A stretch of DNA of 64,000 nt from Ampullaceana balthica (GCA_944989445.1 CALYLW010000700.1:188501-252500); one strand, 5' to 3'. Counted from the first letter of the stretch, positions 34,740 to 45,829 are shown. Numbers and translations: made by a program. Notes: a model not told the origin generated them from the letters alone.

Positions 34740-34970
34740 TACACTTTCCGTTTCCCAGGCCCTTTTTAACAAATCAACCTTTTACGACTTTATGATTTTT
34801 CAAGGTAGATTAGGAAACTTTCTTCTATATTATTTTGCGTCAAGTATTACTACCCTTGATTCTTTAAAATTCTGTGCAATTATTTCTACATGTGCTTAAA
34901 TAAATTTATTAATATTTATAATACATTTTATACATTTTTAATACATCTTATACATGCAGACTAGATTTCT
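34740..34970. repeat. Segmental duplication shared with 53930-54120
   Basis: Both copies contain AA.CAACCTTTTACNNTTT, ATTTTTCAAGGNAGNNTAGG, AAACTTTCTTC, CCTTGANTC and ATTTTATACATGC in the same order and orientation. Divergence is substantial. Confidence 0.55.
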
Positions 34971-34980
34971 TAACTTAAAA

Positions 34981-37247
34981 TGTTCTTTCAGTGGCGTAGC
35001 TAGAACTTTTGCCACCCGGGAAGGTCTCCAATGTCCCGCCCTTTTTAGGGACCGTCCATAAATGACGTCAAGCAACTGTTTGGGGGGGGGGTTATACATT
35101 TGTTACGATGTGTGACGAGAGGGGTGTGTTTGAGAAATATGACGTCACGTCAAAACGTACAACTTTAAATAAAAGTTCCACTTAAATATTGATTACTGAC
35201 ACTTTATTTAATGACGTTTACGGAAAACGCGTGTTACGATATTACTGTGCAGCCTTTATGGACGCAAATTAGTCGATTATATGATGGTTTTTATAAATTA
35301 ATGAACATGAATAAATAATTTTAATTGAAACGAAGTAAGGTTAGTGAACATGTTTACCATTGCATGCCATATTTATGTAAGCAGTAATTAAAGAGGCCGC
35401 ATAAAATGATATACCTATAATTACACATTTATAAAAATACACTATATATATTAAAGACCCCAAGAAAGTTACTGAGGTTACAGGTCCCCCCCCCCAATGA
35501 GACAAAACATATTCCAAATTTACACCCAAAAACAAAAAGATTATCAATTACTATTCTTTTATTTTATATTTATAAATAAATGATTTTTTTTACAAACAAA
35601 AAAATTGTATACATTAGAATGAAATCATATTTTTACATTTACTTTCCTAACTTTCATAATAGAAAAATCTTGTATTATGCTATCAAAATTTAAATTATTT
35701 GTAATGTCTTGTTCTATGGAAAATATCGCAAGATTTTGTTGTCTTAAATCGCTCATTGTGGAACGAAGATAATTTTCACTTTGGAGAACCTCCTTTCACA
35801 ACTAGCGACACTGATAGCAATTGTTGAAAAAAATCATAGCAAAATTACAATGCTGGGTACCGAATTTTCCAATCTTACGGTTGAATAAGTTTTAATAGAT
35901 CAAGGGGGCATTTCCCCCTATTATAACTATAATGCCTATTCTTGTAGTTAGGTACAGTCATAAAAATCTGGAGCCTTTTTCTTTCAGTATTGAACTGTTC
36001 TTTATCAATGTCAATAAAGTAGTTAATTGGATGTTAAAATGCTTCATTTAGTAGGTTACATGGTATTATATACGAATATTTTCTTGCAATGACTTGCAAC
36101 TCATCAAAGCGTTATTTTATTTTCTGTTATAATTCCATCCATGGATAAAAACATTTCCAGTTGTACTTCTCGTTCTAAAGATAGAACCGCGTCTTCTTAA
36201 TTTTCCCCACTCATATTTTTTTCTTCTAACTCAGAGATCAGTTGATATCTCCAACTCATCGCAAATTGTTTGACTGATATAACAGCGTTTTGTATTAGCA
36301 CATCTCTTTGTTCCATGCAATTGGTTTGCATAAATTTAGAAAATGACGGGTCCCCATAAATTAAGATAACATAGAAAAAAAAAGGATTGCATTGAATTGA
36401 GTAAAATTTAGGCATCTTAACTCGTTTTACTAGTTATTTCTTCATATGTCAATTAAAAAATATGTCTTTTTCAAAAATTATGTATGCCTGTTGTGGTGTT
36501 TATTAACGGAGAAATTTGAATATTTTCATGTTCTTGCCTGAAATCTTAATAATTGTTCCATAAAATAGACGAATTACAATTATTTACACATTAATTTAAT
36601 TAGATAGGCGTAAAATTTTTAATGAATAACCGTATTTTAATGAAAAACACAATTTATTTGTGCTACTTTAATGCTATAAAAAAATAATTTTTTTTAGTAA
36701 CGTACCTTACAATAATTTTCTGAAAACTCAAACAGTAATATAAATTACCCATATGTTATATAAATTACTACTTGCAAGTTAAACACAATATTTGAACCAA
36801 CATGAATTGTAGGTACGTTTCGCGCATCATTCTACGAATGTCGAAATTCCACGCACAAACCATCGTGGCGATATTAATAGCACATTTTTGGGCCAAGCGG
36901 TGATGTGTTTTTTGTGTAGTTTTCATACAAAAGCGTCATCTGGTCGTACCGTATACCGCTTAATTTTCCAAACGAATCGATACCTTTTTTGAGTAATTAA
37001 AATTTTTTGAACGGTTTTGCTTTACTTATAACATGCACACATCAACTATGTAATCAAACAAATGTTGTGGGAATTCGTTAATTAGGACTAGAAATTACGT
37101 ATATTTTTGTTTCACCTTGGGTTTTCCCTCTTCAAAAGAAAAAGGGTGGTTGTCGGAATGGGTTGCAGTTTTCAAATGCCCAAAAATACCGCCAGTAAAT
37201 GTGGTACCGCCCCACCACCCCCCTCTAGCTACGCCACTGTGTTCTTT
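34981..37247 (-). mobile_element. hAT transposon (2.25 kb) with exact 8-bp target duplication
   Basis: Element 34989-37239 starts CAGTGGCGTAGCTAGAACTT and ends CTCTAGCTACGCCACTG. TGTTCTTT flanks both sides (34981-34988, 37240-37247). The interior has a G-rich/C-rich inverted pair at 35080 and 35488 and a decayed minus-strand transposase. The body is AT-rich. Confidence 0.85.
35640..36430 (-). pseudogene. hAT transposase C-terminal pseudogene (ZMYM1-like)
   Basis: Near 35830-35770 the minus strand reads ISVASCERRFSKVKIIFVPQ. A frame shift then gives LRSTMSDLRQQNLAIFSIEQ and DITNNLNFDSIIQDFS. This is the C-terminal dimerisation signature of hAT transposases (ASCERSFSKLK, LRSTM, L..LA..SIE.., ..F..II..FA). 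An upstream piece (36415-36197) carries FMQTNCMEQRDVLIQNAVIS and LISELEEKN without a firm domain match. The rest is too decayed to read. Confidence 0.65.
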
Positions 37248-37339
37248 ATATTCTTTATATTCTTTATATTTTAACTATGCCAAGTAAAAATAACAACTTT
37301 AGAACCACTAATTTTCACCCTTGATGATTAGGTCTTAAT

Positions 37340-37680
37340 GCTTATTTAACGCCATCAGGGCAATATCAATACAAGTCTCTTTAAATCCATGAATCAATTT
37401 CTTTGCCTTACACCCTTGAAAATTTGTTCCTTACGCTGATGTAACACCATCTGGGCAGCAAACGTCTTTTGCCACTTTGCATCCACCGTTTGACAATCCT
37501 TAACAACCTTGATGAAAAGGCCCAGGTGCGGTTGTAAGTCCATCTGGGCAGCAGCCGGGTTCCTTCACACACACCAGCAGATGAACTGGACTTACAAACT
37601 TTGTGTTTAATTCCCTTGGCAGGGGTAACTTCATATAGGCAGCACCAATTCTCCGTGTCTGGCATCGATCTCACTGGATT
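37340..37680 (-). pseudogene. Papilin-type cysteine-repeat relic C3
   Basis: Minus-strand frames contain VKEPGCCPDGLTTAPGPFHQ then GC and a stop, LSNGGCKVAKDVCCPDG with VTSA and a stop, and GTNFQGCKAKKLIHG. A further partial cassette (NWCCLYEVTPAKG, then KVCKSSSSAGVC) is in another frame. The order and spacing match relic C2 cassette by cassette, including the same TSA-stop position, so the stop predates their duplication or arose in the shared parent. No signal exon is seen. The SINE at 37692 lies immediately upstream. Confidence 0.7.
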
Positions 37681-37689
37681 TTTTGTTGT

Positions 37690-37975
37690 TTTGGGGACGC
37701 GGTGGTCGAGTGGCAGCGCACTGGACTGTCGTACCGATGGTCACGGGTTCGAATCCGTGTGAAGGCAAGGGTTTATTCCCGGGGCCTAGGGCGTCCCTGA
37801 GTCACCCCGCTCCGAATGGGTACCTAACACTACTTGTAGTTAGGCGGCTGGGTAATGCGTGGAACTCACAAAGCCATGGCCTGTGAACGCTGCATCGCTT
37901 GCCAACAGATCATCTGTCATGGTCTGTGGACGCAACTATCTTCTGCATAGAAGGAGCGTCTGTATAGATAAGACA
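37690..37975 (+). mobile_element. tRNA-derived SINE
   Basis: The head GGGGACGCGGTGGTCGAGTG .. CTGGACTGTCGTACCGATGG .. GGGTTCGAATCCGTG has clear RNA polymerase III A-box (TGGTCGAGTGG) and B-box (GGGTTCGAATCC) sequence in tRNA spacing. A tRNA-unrelated body (about 190 bp) and a GATAA-type tail (GAGCGTCTGTATAGATAAGA) follow. Tail fragments recur at 20863 and 24168. The head is not a functional tRNA gene because it is continuous with the SINE body. Confidence 0.8.
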
Positions 37976-38398
37976 AGACAGCCTTTGTGGCTATACATGG
38001 TTTCTAAAAGAAACATTCTCCATTTTGGTAACAATGATTACTTTAATTCTTTTTATTTTCTAAAGGTATTTTTAAAAATACGGTAATAGCATCATAGTAG
38101 AATCCAATATGAACAATTTGGATAAATATAGACTGCTTAAGTTGTTTGGAACTACTTCACTAAAAATCTTAAATATATCTTGGAGTAACTACTTCGCGTA
38201 AATGTAAAGCTTTCAGATTTACATCGCGCATTAAAATTAAATAGACGCCGGTGATCAGCTAAACTTTGAAATCACCAGAAATACATCATTACATATTTTA
38301 TCTGATAAAACAACGCATTTTGCATAAATCATGTTTCTAGCTAGTAAAATACTCAGTGAACACATATCTCTGACCGTTACATCAAAGCCAAATTTATC
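37976..38398. other. Spacer before the receptor pseudogene
   Basis: AT-rich; no recognised feature. Confidence 0.4.
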
Positions 38399-39813
38399 AT
38401 GCCATCGGTCACAGATATCCGACTGATGGTCGACACGGCCGTTGACCTGTGGTCGTGTTTTGTACTAGCCGATGGTGGGGTGGTCACCAACGCCATCACC
38501 ATCGCCATGTTCACCTGCCAAGGCATCAGGGAGTCAGCCACCGTGTCACTGATGGCCTCAGGGAGTGAGCCACCGTGTCACTGATGGCCTCAGGGAGTCA
38601 GCCACCGTGTCACTGATGGCCTCAGGGAGTCAGCCACCGTGTCGCTAATGGCCGTTGCCGTCGTCAACATTTTGAAATGCTCCGTTGGGTTTCTCTATCG
38701 CTGCTACGGAATCGTCGGGTTCTATGAATCGGCCCTGGTCGTGAACTGGACTAGGATCGCCTTCCTGGTCAACTCCCACATCCAGAACCTTGGGGTCGCT
38801 ATCGTCAACGCCCTGACGATGTACGTCACGTTTGAGCGTTGCCTCTGTGTGTGCTTGCTACTCAGGGTCAAAGTAATTTTAACAAGACGCGTCACGAAAA
38901 TTGCGCTCGACGTGCTACTGTAGTCGTGACCCTGACTTTGTCCCCTGTTCTTGTTGGCTATCATGTGACTTGGTCGTTCGACGCCCAGTTTAACCGCACT
39001 ATGGCACATTACTCCGTCACGGAGATTTCTAGACATAATCCGTTCTTATACACCTACCTGAACGCTATTTACATTTTCTGTACGCGGTTCAATTTCTTCG
39101 CCATAGCCGTGTGTACGATTTTGATTGTGTATCGATTCAGGCAGCTGAGAAAATTTCGCTTTGAACACAGTAAAGTGAATAGCATGCTGATATCGAAACG
39201 TTGCAATGGAAACATTAGGAATGACGGTGTTGTGGGAAAACATGTTAAACAATCATTTGCAGATTCTCACGTACAAACACGTTCTCTGACACAGAAATTG
39301 AAGAAACGCCATTCGCAAATCACATGCGAGTCTTCACTGTTAATGAAGACACAAGAAACAGACATTTCTTCCCATCTGGAAATAGCGGAGGAAGGCCTCT
39401 GCAAAAGTAGAGTTAGGACAAGAGACACCGAGTCATTGAAGGGCATCCCTGACTCTTATCCGAGTCCGTCAATAAACCTGCATCAAACAGAGACCAGCAC
39501 GAATGAAGACTGTCACTGAGCTTTAGCGATGTCCAACGACGTGAGACATTGCCCGGGTCCATCGGTCAGAAAATCGGGCTCCTCAAGGCTCTCCCACAGA
39601 GATGCCCAGCTGGTCAGAATGTTGGTGGTGGTTCTGGTCTACGACATCAACATGGTCCCCAGGTCGGCCTTGTCCACAGCGCGTGCCGTTGAGCCGGAGT
39701 TCAACATCTACAGGCGGCACCACGACATCTACGTCATGACCTTTGAACTTGCCCTGCTGCTTGATTTCACCGGGGCGTCTATACACATGTACACATGTTT
39801 CTTTACTTGCTAA
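38399..39813 (+). pseudogene. Intronless rhodopsin-like GPCR (gastropod chemosensory/peptide type), broken
   Basis: The reading starts at ATG 38399. TM1 has the signature GVVTNAITIAMFTCQGIRES (G-x-x-TN). TM2-TM3 follow (YESALVVNWTRIAFLVNSHI, then NALTMYVTFERCLCVCL, with the ER replacing DRY). After a frame shift near 38905 come TM4 (VVVTLTLSPVLVGYHVTWSF), an extracellular loop with an N-glycosylation site (FNRTM) and TM5 (FNFFAIAVCTILIVYRF). A long basic third loop ends in a stop at 39517-39519. TM6 (LVRMLVVVLVYDINMVPRSA) and TM7 (ALLLDFTGASIHMYTCF) follow. It stops right after TM7, lacking a cytoplasmic tail. Lesions are a 32-bp unit present four times in TM1-2 with an internal stop, one frame shift, one stop and the truncated tail. 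It is unrelated to the cysteine-repeat genes and GC-richer than its surroundings. Confidence 0.8.
38528..38655 (+). repeat. 32-bp minisatellite inside the receptor pseudogene
   Basis: Four copies start at 38528, 38560, 38592 and 38624; the unit begins AGGGAGTCAGCCACCGTGTC. It codes for RESATVSLMA in the original frame. Because 32 is not a multiple of three, copies two and three shift frame and meet a TGA. Three extra copies total 96 bp, so the frame is restored downstream. Confidence 0.9.
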
Positions 39814-40982
39814 CAGGCTCGCATTTTAAAGAACAGTTTTACTTGTGGTTTAGATGGGCATTCAAGGAATAGAGAGTAAACGTTAGAAACAGCTCATTTA
39901 TAAAACACACTCACATTGTATTGAGTTAATTCCCCTATGAACTGAATAGCTGCTTCAGTTGATCTTTACAAAATGTCTTAATGAGATGTAAACGATTACG
40001 CTCATACTGAATTTCTAAATTAGAGTTGTTTAATGATGGCATGGATATGTCTATTTAAGAACATTAACATCAAATCGAATAAATAAAGTTATCGATAGTG
40101 TGACACATCTGTGACAATGTGACAACCATGAATTTCTAAATTAGCAGTAAGTATGTCCGCAAATCTTAAAAATAATGAATGTATAGACATATACGTGACA
40201 TCAGTAAAAAACGTTAGCTAACTTTTGAAAATTCCATTCATTGATACTTTAATCGTACTTAAAATATTGTTTGTTGTTAAGGTTTTTTGTGAAAATTTGA
40301 AAGAATTTAATATTTTTGCGCTCTGATTCTTTTTTAATCATTACGATAAATCGTTCTAAAAGTTCGAATATGCAAAATCGGCACAATTAGCGATATTTTT
40401 TATAAACATCGACAATGTTCAGCCCTATATTTGTGTCCCTATGAAGGTAAAATACAAGTTCACGCAATGAAATAAAATATATTAAGTATTGTTAAGTAAA
40501 CAATTAATCTTTAAAGAAGATCAATACATAAAAAAATAATAGTTTAGATTTAAAATAACAGATTTTGGTATGGCTATAAAAGGCAACAATAACTTCAATA
40601 CAACAATTTGGTTTAAATAACTAGGCTTAGATATAGTTGGTTAGGTTTAGGGTTAGATATAGCTAATGGTTACGGTTAAAAGTAGTTAGATAGGGGTGCA
40701 GTTAGATATAGTTTGTTAGGTTTATTTTGTAATAAAAATGTGTATGTATATATATATATATATATAAATATTAAACAAGTTAAGATGAGGTGTAATCTTT
40801 GTTTAATTATTATTTCGATTCCCCATCAAAGAGTTAGTGAGGCAATCAACAAATTTAGAGATTAGAAGATAGTTTTAAAAGGCTCTCCCACGTCTTTCAT
40901 TCCGTCTTTGAAAACTTTTATCCGTTTGTAAAAACCCTGTGTAAAATGTTGCACAATAGGTTATCATTCTCAAGAACAGCGA
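39814..40982. other. Intergenic DNA, nothing recognised
   Basis: AT-rich. A TAGGTTTAGGGTTAGATATAG-like phrase recurs loosely at 40620-40730 and is not a telomere repeat. A short AT tract lies at 40745-40766. Confidence 0.45.
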
Positions 40983-41507
40983 GTGAATGTTACCATCTGT
41001 AGTCATTGGCTTAGTGAATGTTACCATCTCCAGTCATTGACTTAGTAAATGTTACCATCTGCTGTCATTGTCTTAGTGAATGTTACCATCTGAAGTCAGT
41101 GGCTAACTGAATGTTACCATCTGCAGTCAGTCGCTAAGTGAATGTTACCATCTGCAGTCAGTGGCTAACTGAATGTTACCATCTGCAGTCAGTGGCTAAG
41201 TGAATGTTACCATCTGCTGTCATTAGCTACTGAATGTTACCATCTGCAGTCATTAGCTAACTGAATGTTACCATTTGCAGTCATTAGCTAAGTGAATGTT
41301 ACCACTGCAGTCACTGGCTAAGTGAATGTTACCATCTCCAGTCAGTAGCTAACTGAATGTTACCATCTGCTGTCATTAGCTACTGAATGTTACCATCTGC
41401 AGTCATTATCTAACTGAATGTTACCATTTGCAGTCATTAGCTAAGTGAATGTTATCATCTGCATTTAGTGGCTAAGTAAATGTTACCATCTGAAGTCAGT
41501 GGCTTTA
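40983..41507. repeat. 31-bp minisatellite, about 17 copies
   Basis: The unit is GTGAATGTTACCATCTGCAG, TCATTGGCTAA, with frequent variants (CAGTGG/CATTAG, occasional 1-2 base deletions). It lies downstream of gene A2. Confidence 0.9.
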
Positions 41508-41969
41508 TTTAACGCATCGTTGTTTAGTCCCATCAATTTTTACTTTTACTGTATCGAAATTTGGAAACAGTAGAAATGATTTTCTCAAATAATAATTCAA
41601 CTATAAAAACTGCATTGTTTATTAAGAATGAAAGTACAAATTTCTACTAACATAACAATGTTTTGAAGGATTTGTGTGTGTGTGTTTGTGTTTGTGAGAG
41701 AAAAAGCCTTAGGAATATTTGAAATAGTTTAGTGCCCATTGTAAAAGAAAATTTAAAAACAAAAATCACGTAACAACAACAGAAAATTTTTTTAAAACAA
41801 TAATTACTGAAACGAACTATAGATAAGCATAGGATGCATTTAAAAAAACACACATTTTTTTCACAAACTTATATTGAAATTAGCATTAGGAATACGTTCT
41901 TCATTTTCACCCCAGCAGCAGATGTGAGACCCTCATACTGTAATTCATGCTTTTACAACCACCAACACA

Positions 41970-44596
41970 CTAATTATTTTCACATCCTTCACCATTTTCC
42001 CCACCAGCGGAAGTTTCACCATCAGAACAGCAACCGTATCTGGTGCCAGCACAACCACCAACAATTTGAGACTCCTCGCCCTCTTCACAACCTTCACCAT
42101 TTTCCCCACCAGCGGAAGTTTCACCATCAGAACAGCAACCGTATCTGGTGCCCGCGCAACCACCAACAATTCGAGACTCCTCGCCCTCTTCACACCCTTC
42201 ACCATTTTCCCCACCAGCGGACGTTTCACCATCAGAACAGCAACCATATCTGGTGCCAGCACAACCGCCGACAAAGGTTCCCGATTCACAGCCTGCCTTC
42301 TTTGGCCCTAGTGCAGCTGTTTTACCATCATCACAGCAGCCGTATTGAGTTCCTCGGCAACCGCCCCTGAGGACTGGAAGAACATTTAAAATTATTACCT
42401 CAAACCTTTTCGTAAAAATCTAGATTTTTAAAGACAAAATAATTAGGTAAGAAATAATTTCGAATAAATATTTCAGGGTGTGCTGTTTTTATTTTAAAAA
42501 ATATGTGTTGTTAATATGAACTTTCGAAATTTGCATATTTCATCCCTGTTTCATTGCTTTACGCTGGCGTCAGAACAATTTTATTGGCAAAGGCATGGAC
42601 TTGCTAAATTAGTATGATGATTATCTTTAATATTTCTCTTCTTAGTAGATTTTGTACCGAGAAGCACTGAAATGTGTGGATACCCCATTTCTAAGAGATA
42701 TGCAAACATCAGTACTTTAAAGTGATTTTTAACGCAATTGCATTCATATATTTGAAATGTCTATCCTGTCTGTTCGAGCTTGCATAAGCACCTCCTCCTG
42801 AACCATACCAGATAGAGGGTTTGGTTTTTTTGCAAATATGTTAAGGAGGTCCCAAGGATGTGCAAGGTCCAAAAAACTCCCGAAAAGGTTTACTGGATTT
42901 CCTGGAAAATCACAAAAAATGAAAAAATATGAGTATTTTGTCAATTTCTCGCTAAACATAACATCTATCGGGTTGAACAAGGGCCAAACGGTAGCTAACA
43001 ATATTTAGAACAATGTTGAGAAGGAATTTTTGAAAAATCTCTTTTCGTTCGACTCCCGTAATTTTAGCAGCACTTTGTAGATAGCAATTATTTCGTTTAG
43101 TTTCAGAATTATTGATTTTAAATGCCTTTTAATTTAATCTAGAATGATTGTTAATGGGGATTTTCCGCTTTGTGAATGCTAATGCTAGACAATTACGCGG
43201 TGCGCATTATATTGACGCATTCTTGTCACTCTAGAATGATTTCCATTGAATAAAAAAAATCGGAATTTTTTGTTGTTGGAAATAGCGTCTAAATACTCGT
43301 TCAAACGTTTATTGCTTGTTTCCCTTGTAGATTCTTTATGTACACAAGCCTTTTTTAAAATACAGTTTGCGTTTAGATTTGACGGAACTATCGTATGCAT
43401 TATGTTGAAACGGATTTGGCATAGCAGTTGGGACATTCCACTGGGTTTCTTTAGATGGTACATTCCATGGTATTTGTTCAGATGAGACTTTTCACGTGAT
43501 TCGTTTTGTCTGGGAAATCTGTGAGACCCCAATCCCCATGAATTCCGATTACACGGCATTTGTCTCAACCACCAGAAAAATATTGTGCGAATGGTGTCAT
43601 AAGAAAAAATGTAAGTAAATTCATAGTTTTATCAGGAGTTAAATGCATACGAGTATATTGTTGTACAAAGAGCTGTCATTGCACGACACAAGGAATACCA
43701 AGGACAAAAAAATTCTAAACAAAACTTTACTGATACCTGAATATTTAACAATATCGTTGCTGCACATGTCAAATATTTGTCTTGATTCACCTCTAAATGG
43801 CCGTTTAAATATTCATAACTTTCGCTATTTTTCTTTCACTTCAAAATCAGTAATTTGTAGATAAATTTATGCTACTGTAAACCTTTCACTGGGATAAAGT
43901 CCCTTCCTTGCACACACAAAGCACCGAAATGTTGTCTAGTCCCGCTAGTCACAGTGGCTTTTGTCATTCTGTCAAGCCACATTTCCTCGCGCACATGCAA
44001 AATTTAGTTTACACTTTCAAAATTAAACAACAACCTCAAATTCGTTATTGGTATATCCAGAACTGAATGCTAGACGTCCACAGCTACAAGACTCTCTCTG
44101 ATGTCAATAACTGAATGCTAGACGTCCACAGCTACAAGACTCTCTCTGATGTCAATAACTGAATGCTAGACGTCCACAGCTACAAGACTCTCTATGATGT
44201 CAGATCAGCTCTCTCACTAACCAATCTCTTGTTCCCCCCACCACTACAAATCTCTCACTGTCTTTATCCCCAGCACACTACCCTCTATATCCTCAGACGA
44301 GGACATCAAGTGGCTGGACTATAAAGAGTTCACACACAACCCAAACATTCATGTCCTTCACATACCACACCTGTGTCTCACTAAGACACTACCTAAAAAC
44401 TACGGCGTCCACTTAGGTATCCAAATTGCAATATTGAAGCTGAAATTAATATTTAAAACAACGAGAAAAACAAAACCATCAATATGAATACTTGCGAAAA
44501 TATTACAGAATGAAGGTACTCACATTCTTCTCCATACGTCATTTTGCATGTAAGCGCCAACAGCGCAGCAAGAAGAAATGATTGGGAAGACAACAT
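41970..44596 (-). CDS. Gene A2: secreted papilin-like cysteine-repeat protein (158 aa, 4 repeats)
   Basis: Join of 44596-44524 (73 nt) and 42373-41970 (404 nt), minus strand. Exon 1 gives a signal peptide (MLSSQSF start, LLAALLALTC core) and ends at donor GAAT|GTGAGT, phase 1. The acceptor CTTCCAG|TCCTCAGG is the same as in A1. Exon 2 has a first cassette GGCRGTQYGCCDDG.. followed by three GGCAGTRYGCCSDG.. cassettes joined by acidic linkers (CEEGEES). The last three arise from a 105-bp tandem DNA repeat that is nearly identical between units. The stop TAG (41970-41972) is followed in frame by VGGCKSMNYS, a decayed fifth cassette, so the C-terminus has been shortened. Linkers and C-terminus are strongly acidic, unlike A1. 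The acceptor TTTTTCAG| before the ATG indicates a non-coding first exon. A secreted product is well supported and its function is unknown. Confidence 0.78.
41980..42300 (-). repeat. 105-bp in-frame tandem repeat inside A2 exon 2
   Basis: ACCATTTTCCCCACCAGCGG recurs at 41991, 42096 and 42201, exactly 105 bp apart. Units 1 and 2 differ at only a few bases. Each unit encodes one 35-residue cassette plus linker. Confidence 0.95.
42720..43110 (-). repeat. Interspersed repeat E, minus orientation, in the A2 intron
   Basis: Inverse of 52470-52870: shared TATATTTGAAATGTCTATCC.. (versus AGAAATTTCAAATATATAAA), CTGAACCATACCAGATAGAG, CCCAAGGATGTGCAAGG, GGTTTACTGGATTTCCTG and CGTAATTTTAGCAGCACTT. A partial third copy is at 52020-52170. 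No ORF is shared. Class unknown. Confidence 0.65.
43111..44060. other. Rest of the A2 intron, nothing firmly recognised
   Basis: A 127-codon minus ORF at 43185-43568 has no recognisable domain, no compositional bias and no second copy in the window. It overlaps a plus ORF of similar quality. It is left uncalled. Confidence 0.4.
44061..44204. repeat. 48-bp tandem repeat, three copies
   Basis: Units start at 44061, 44109 and 44157 with AACTGAATGCTAGACGTCCA; they are nearly identical. Located in the A2 intron about 320 bp from exon 1. Confidence 0.9.
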
Positions 44597-44806
44597 TTTG
44601 TATCTGAAAAAGTTGTTAGTTAAGAGGCTCACTAAAAAGGTTATTGTTGAAATAGTTACCTGCATAATATTAATTTGAGAAGCAATAAGTTTAAGTAATA
44701 AACTAACATGCAATTAATTAATATAATAAGATATGCTAACGTAATTAGGCATTTGTTTAACTAATATCTTGTTTATTAGTGTAAAAAGAAATATGTTAGT
44801 TAGCCT

Positions 44807-45155
44807 TCCTATATAATAAAAGTCAAGTTTCTGTCCTTTCTGTCCGTTCTGTCCGGTCATCTATAGCGATTGGTCCCTCAAACACATATGACTCCTACAG
44901 ACAATAATATTGAACACGTTTACGGCATTTACGAGTTATTTTTGGTACAGTATTTCTTCCAAGACTTTATTTTGAGTTATGCGCGTTGGGATTTATAGTA
45001 AAAAGCTCTGTTTTTACGAGTTATTTATTTTAACTATAATGACTAGTATTTTTGACGTGATGCACATGTAATGCCGGTCGAGACGGCTGTTGGAGGGGAG
45101 TTACAACATGCCACCGAACGGTAGCGGAACGTTCTTGGACGGGCTTTGTTGCTCG
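44807..45155 (+). mobile_element. Non-autonomous Helitron, family A, upstream of A2
   Basis: Begins TCCTATATAATAAAAGTC and shares ATAGCGATTGGTCCCTCAAA, CACATATGACTCCTACAG and GAGTTATGCGCGTTGGGATT with the copy at 54728. It ends GGGCTTTGTTGCTCG|T. It lies in the predicted 5'-UTR intron of A2. The A1 counterpart (3555-4388) has no such insert, so it postdates the duplication. Confidence 0.8.
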
Positions 45156-45829
45156 TTTTAAATAAAAAGCAATAAGTTAAAACAATAAGCAAAATGTCGA
45201 TACAATAAAATTTTTAAAGCTACATTAGGAGTAGCTAAGAGTGACTAGTTCCAAAGCTGAATTAGTTAATTATGTAATTTAAAAGAAAATTATGCTAGAA
45301 ATTTGATAGACTAGGGAGTGAACTTCAATTTTGAAATAATCTAGCATTTCCATTAGATAAAACGAATACAAATTTAGATGTGCCACTAGAGAGTGAGTGA
45401 ACGTAAGGAAATATTCGGTTTCGTTTGGATGTTCAAACAAAAGAATGGGGAGTACGAAATGGGGAGTGTCATCCGGGCAGCTGCCCCCCTCCCACCCCCG
45501 GTAATTCCTTTTAATTTACCAGAAGATGTACATCCTTGTTTTTTTAACAGGTAAATTAAAATATTTGCTCACATTTGTTTTAGTTAAATTTAATTAGTCA
45601 TCGTTAAAAACTTTATTACATCTCACAACATGTACTACATTGTTACCTTATTGACTTTCACTCCTCTGTGAACCTTAAGAGTACAAATAAGTAACCCAAG
45701 CACATGATACAGAGATGTAGAAATGTTGTTTTGGAAACTTAATATTTACAAAGATCATAGACATAATTATTAACTGATAATTTGGAATCCGTGATGTTTG
45801 GTTTTCTTTCTTTTGTAATATCGCAAGAC
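45156..45829. other. Predicted 5'-UTR intron sequence of A2
   Basis: AT-rich, loosely similar to 3600-4300 upstream of A1 (for example GTGAACG.AA.. and a C-rich CCCCCTCCC run). No gene was recognised. Confidence 0.4.

Noticed and set aside
37692..37765. tRNA gene candidate
   Set aside because: A and B boxes fit, but the sequence continues into a SINE body and tail; no functional acceptor stem was demonstrated.
40620..40730. Telomere-like TTAGGG phrases
   Set aside because: Only loosely repeated GGTTTAGGGTTAGATATAG units, not a regular hexamer array.
40983..41507. CRISPR-like appearance of regularly spaced repeats (also 49394-49610)
   Set aside because: Units are directly contiguous without unique spacers, and the genome is animal; these are minisatellites.
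42066..42370. Plus-strand ORFs over A2 exon 2 (and similar ones over the B1 and B2 exons)
   Set aside because: Antisense shadows of the cysteine-repeat exons; the minus strand has signal exon, splice sites and paralogues.
43185..43568. 127-codon minus-strand ORF in the A2 intron
   Set aside because: No domain, no paralogue in the window and a comparable ORF on the opposite strand; could be chance.
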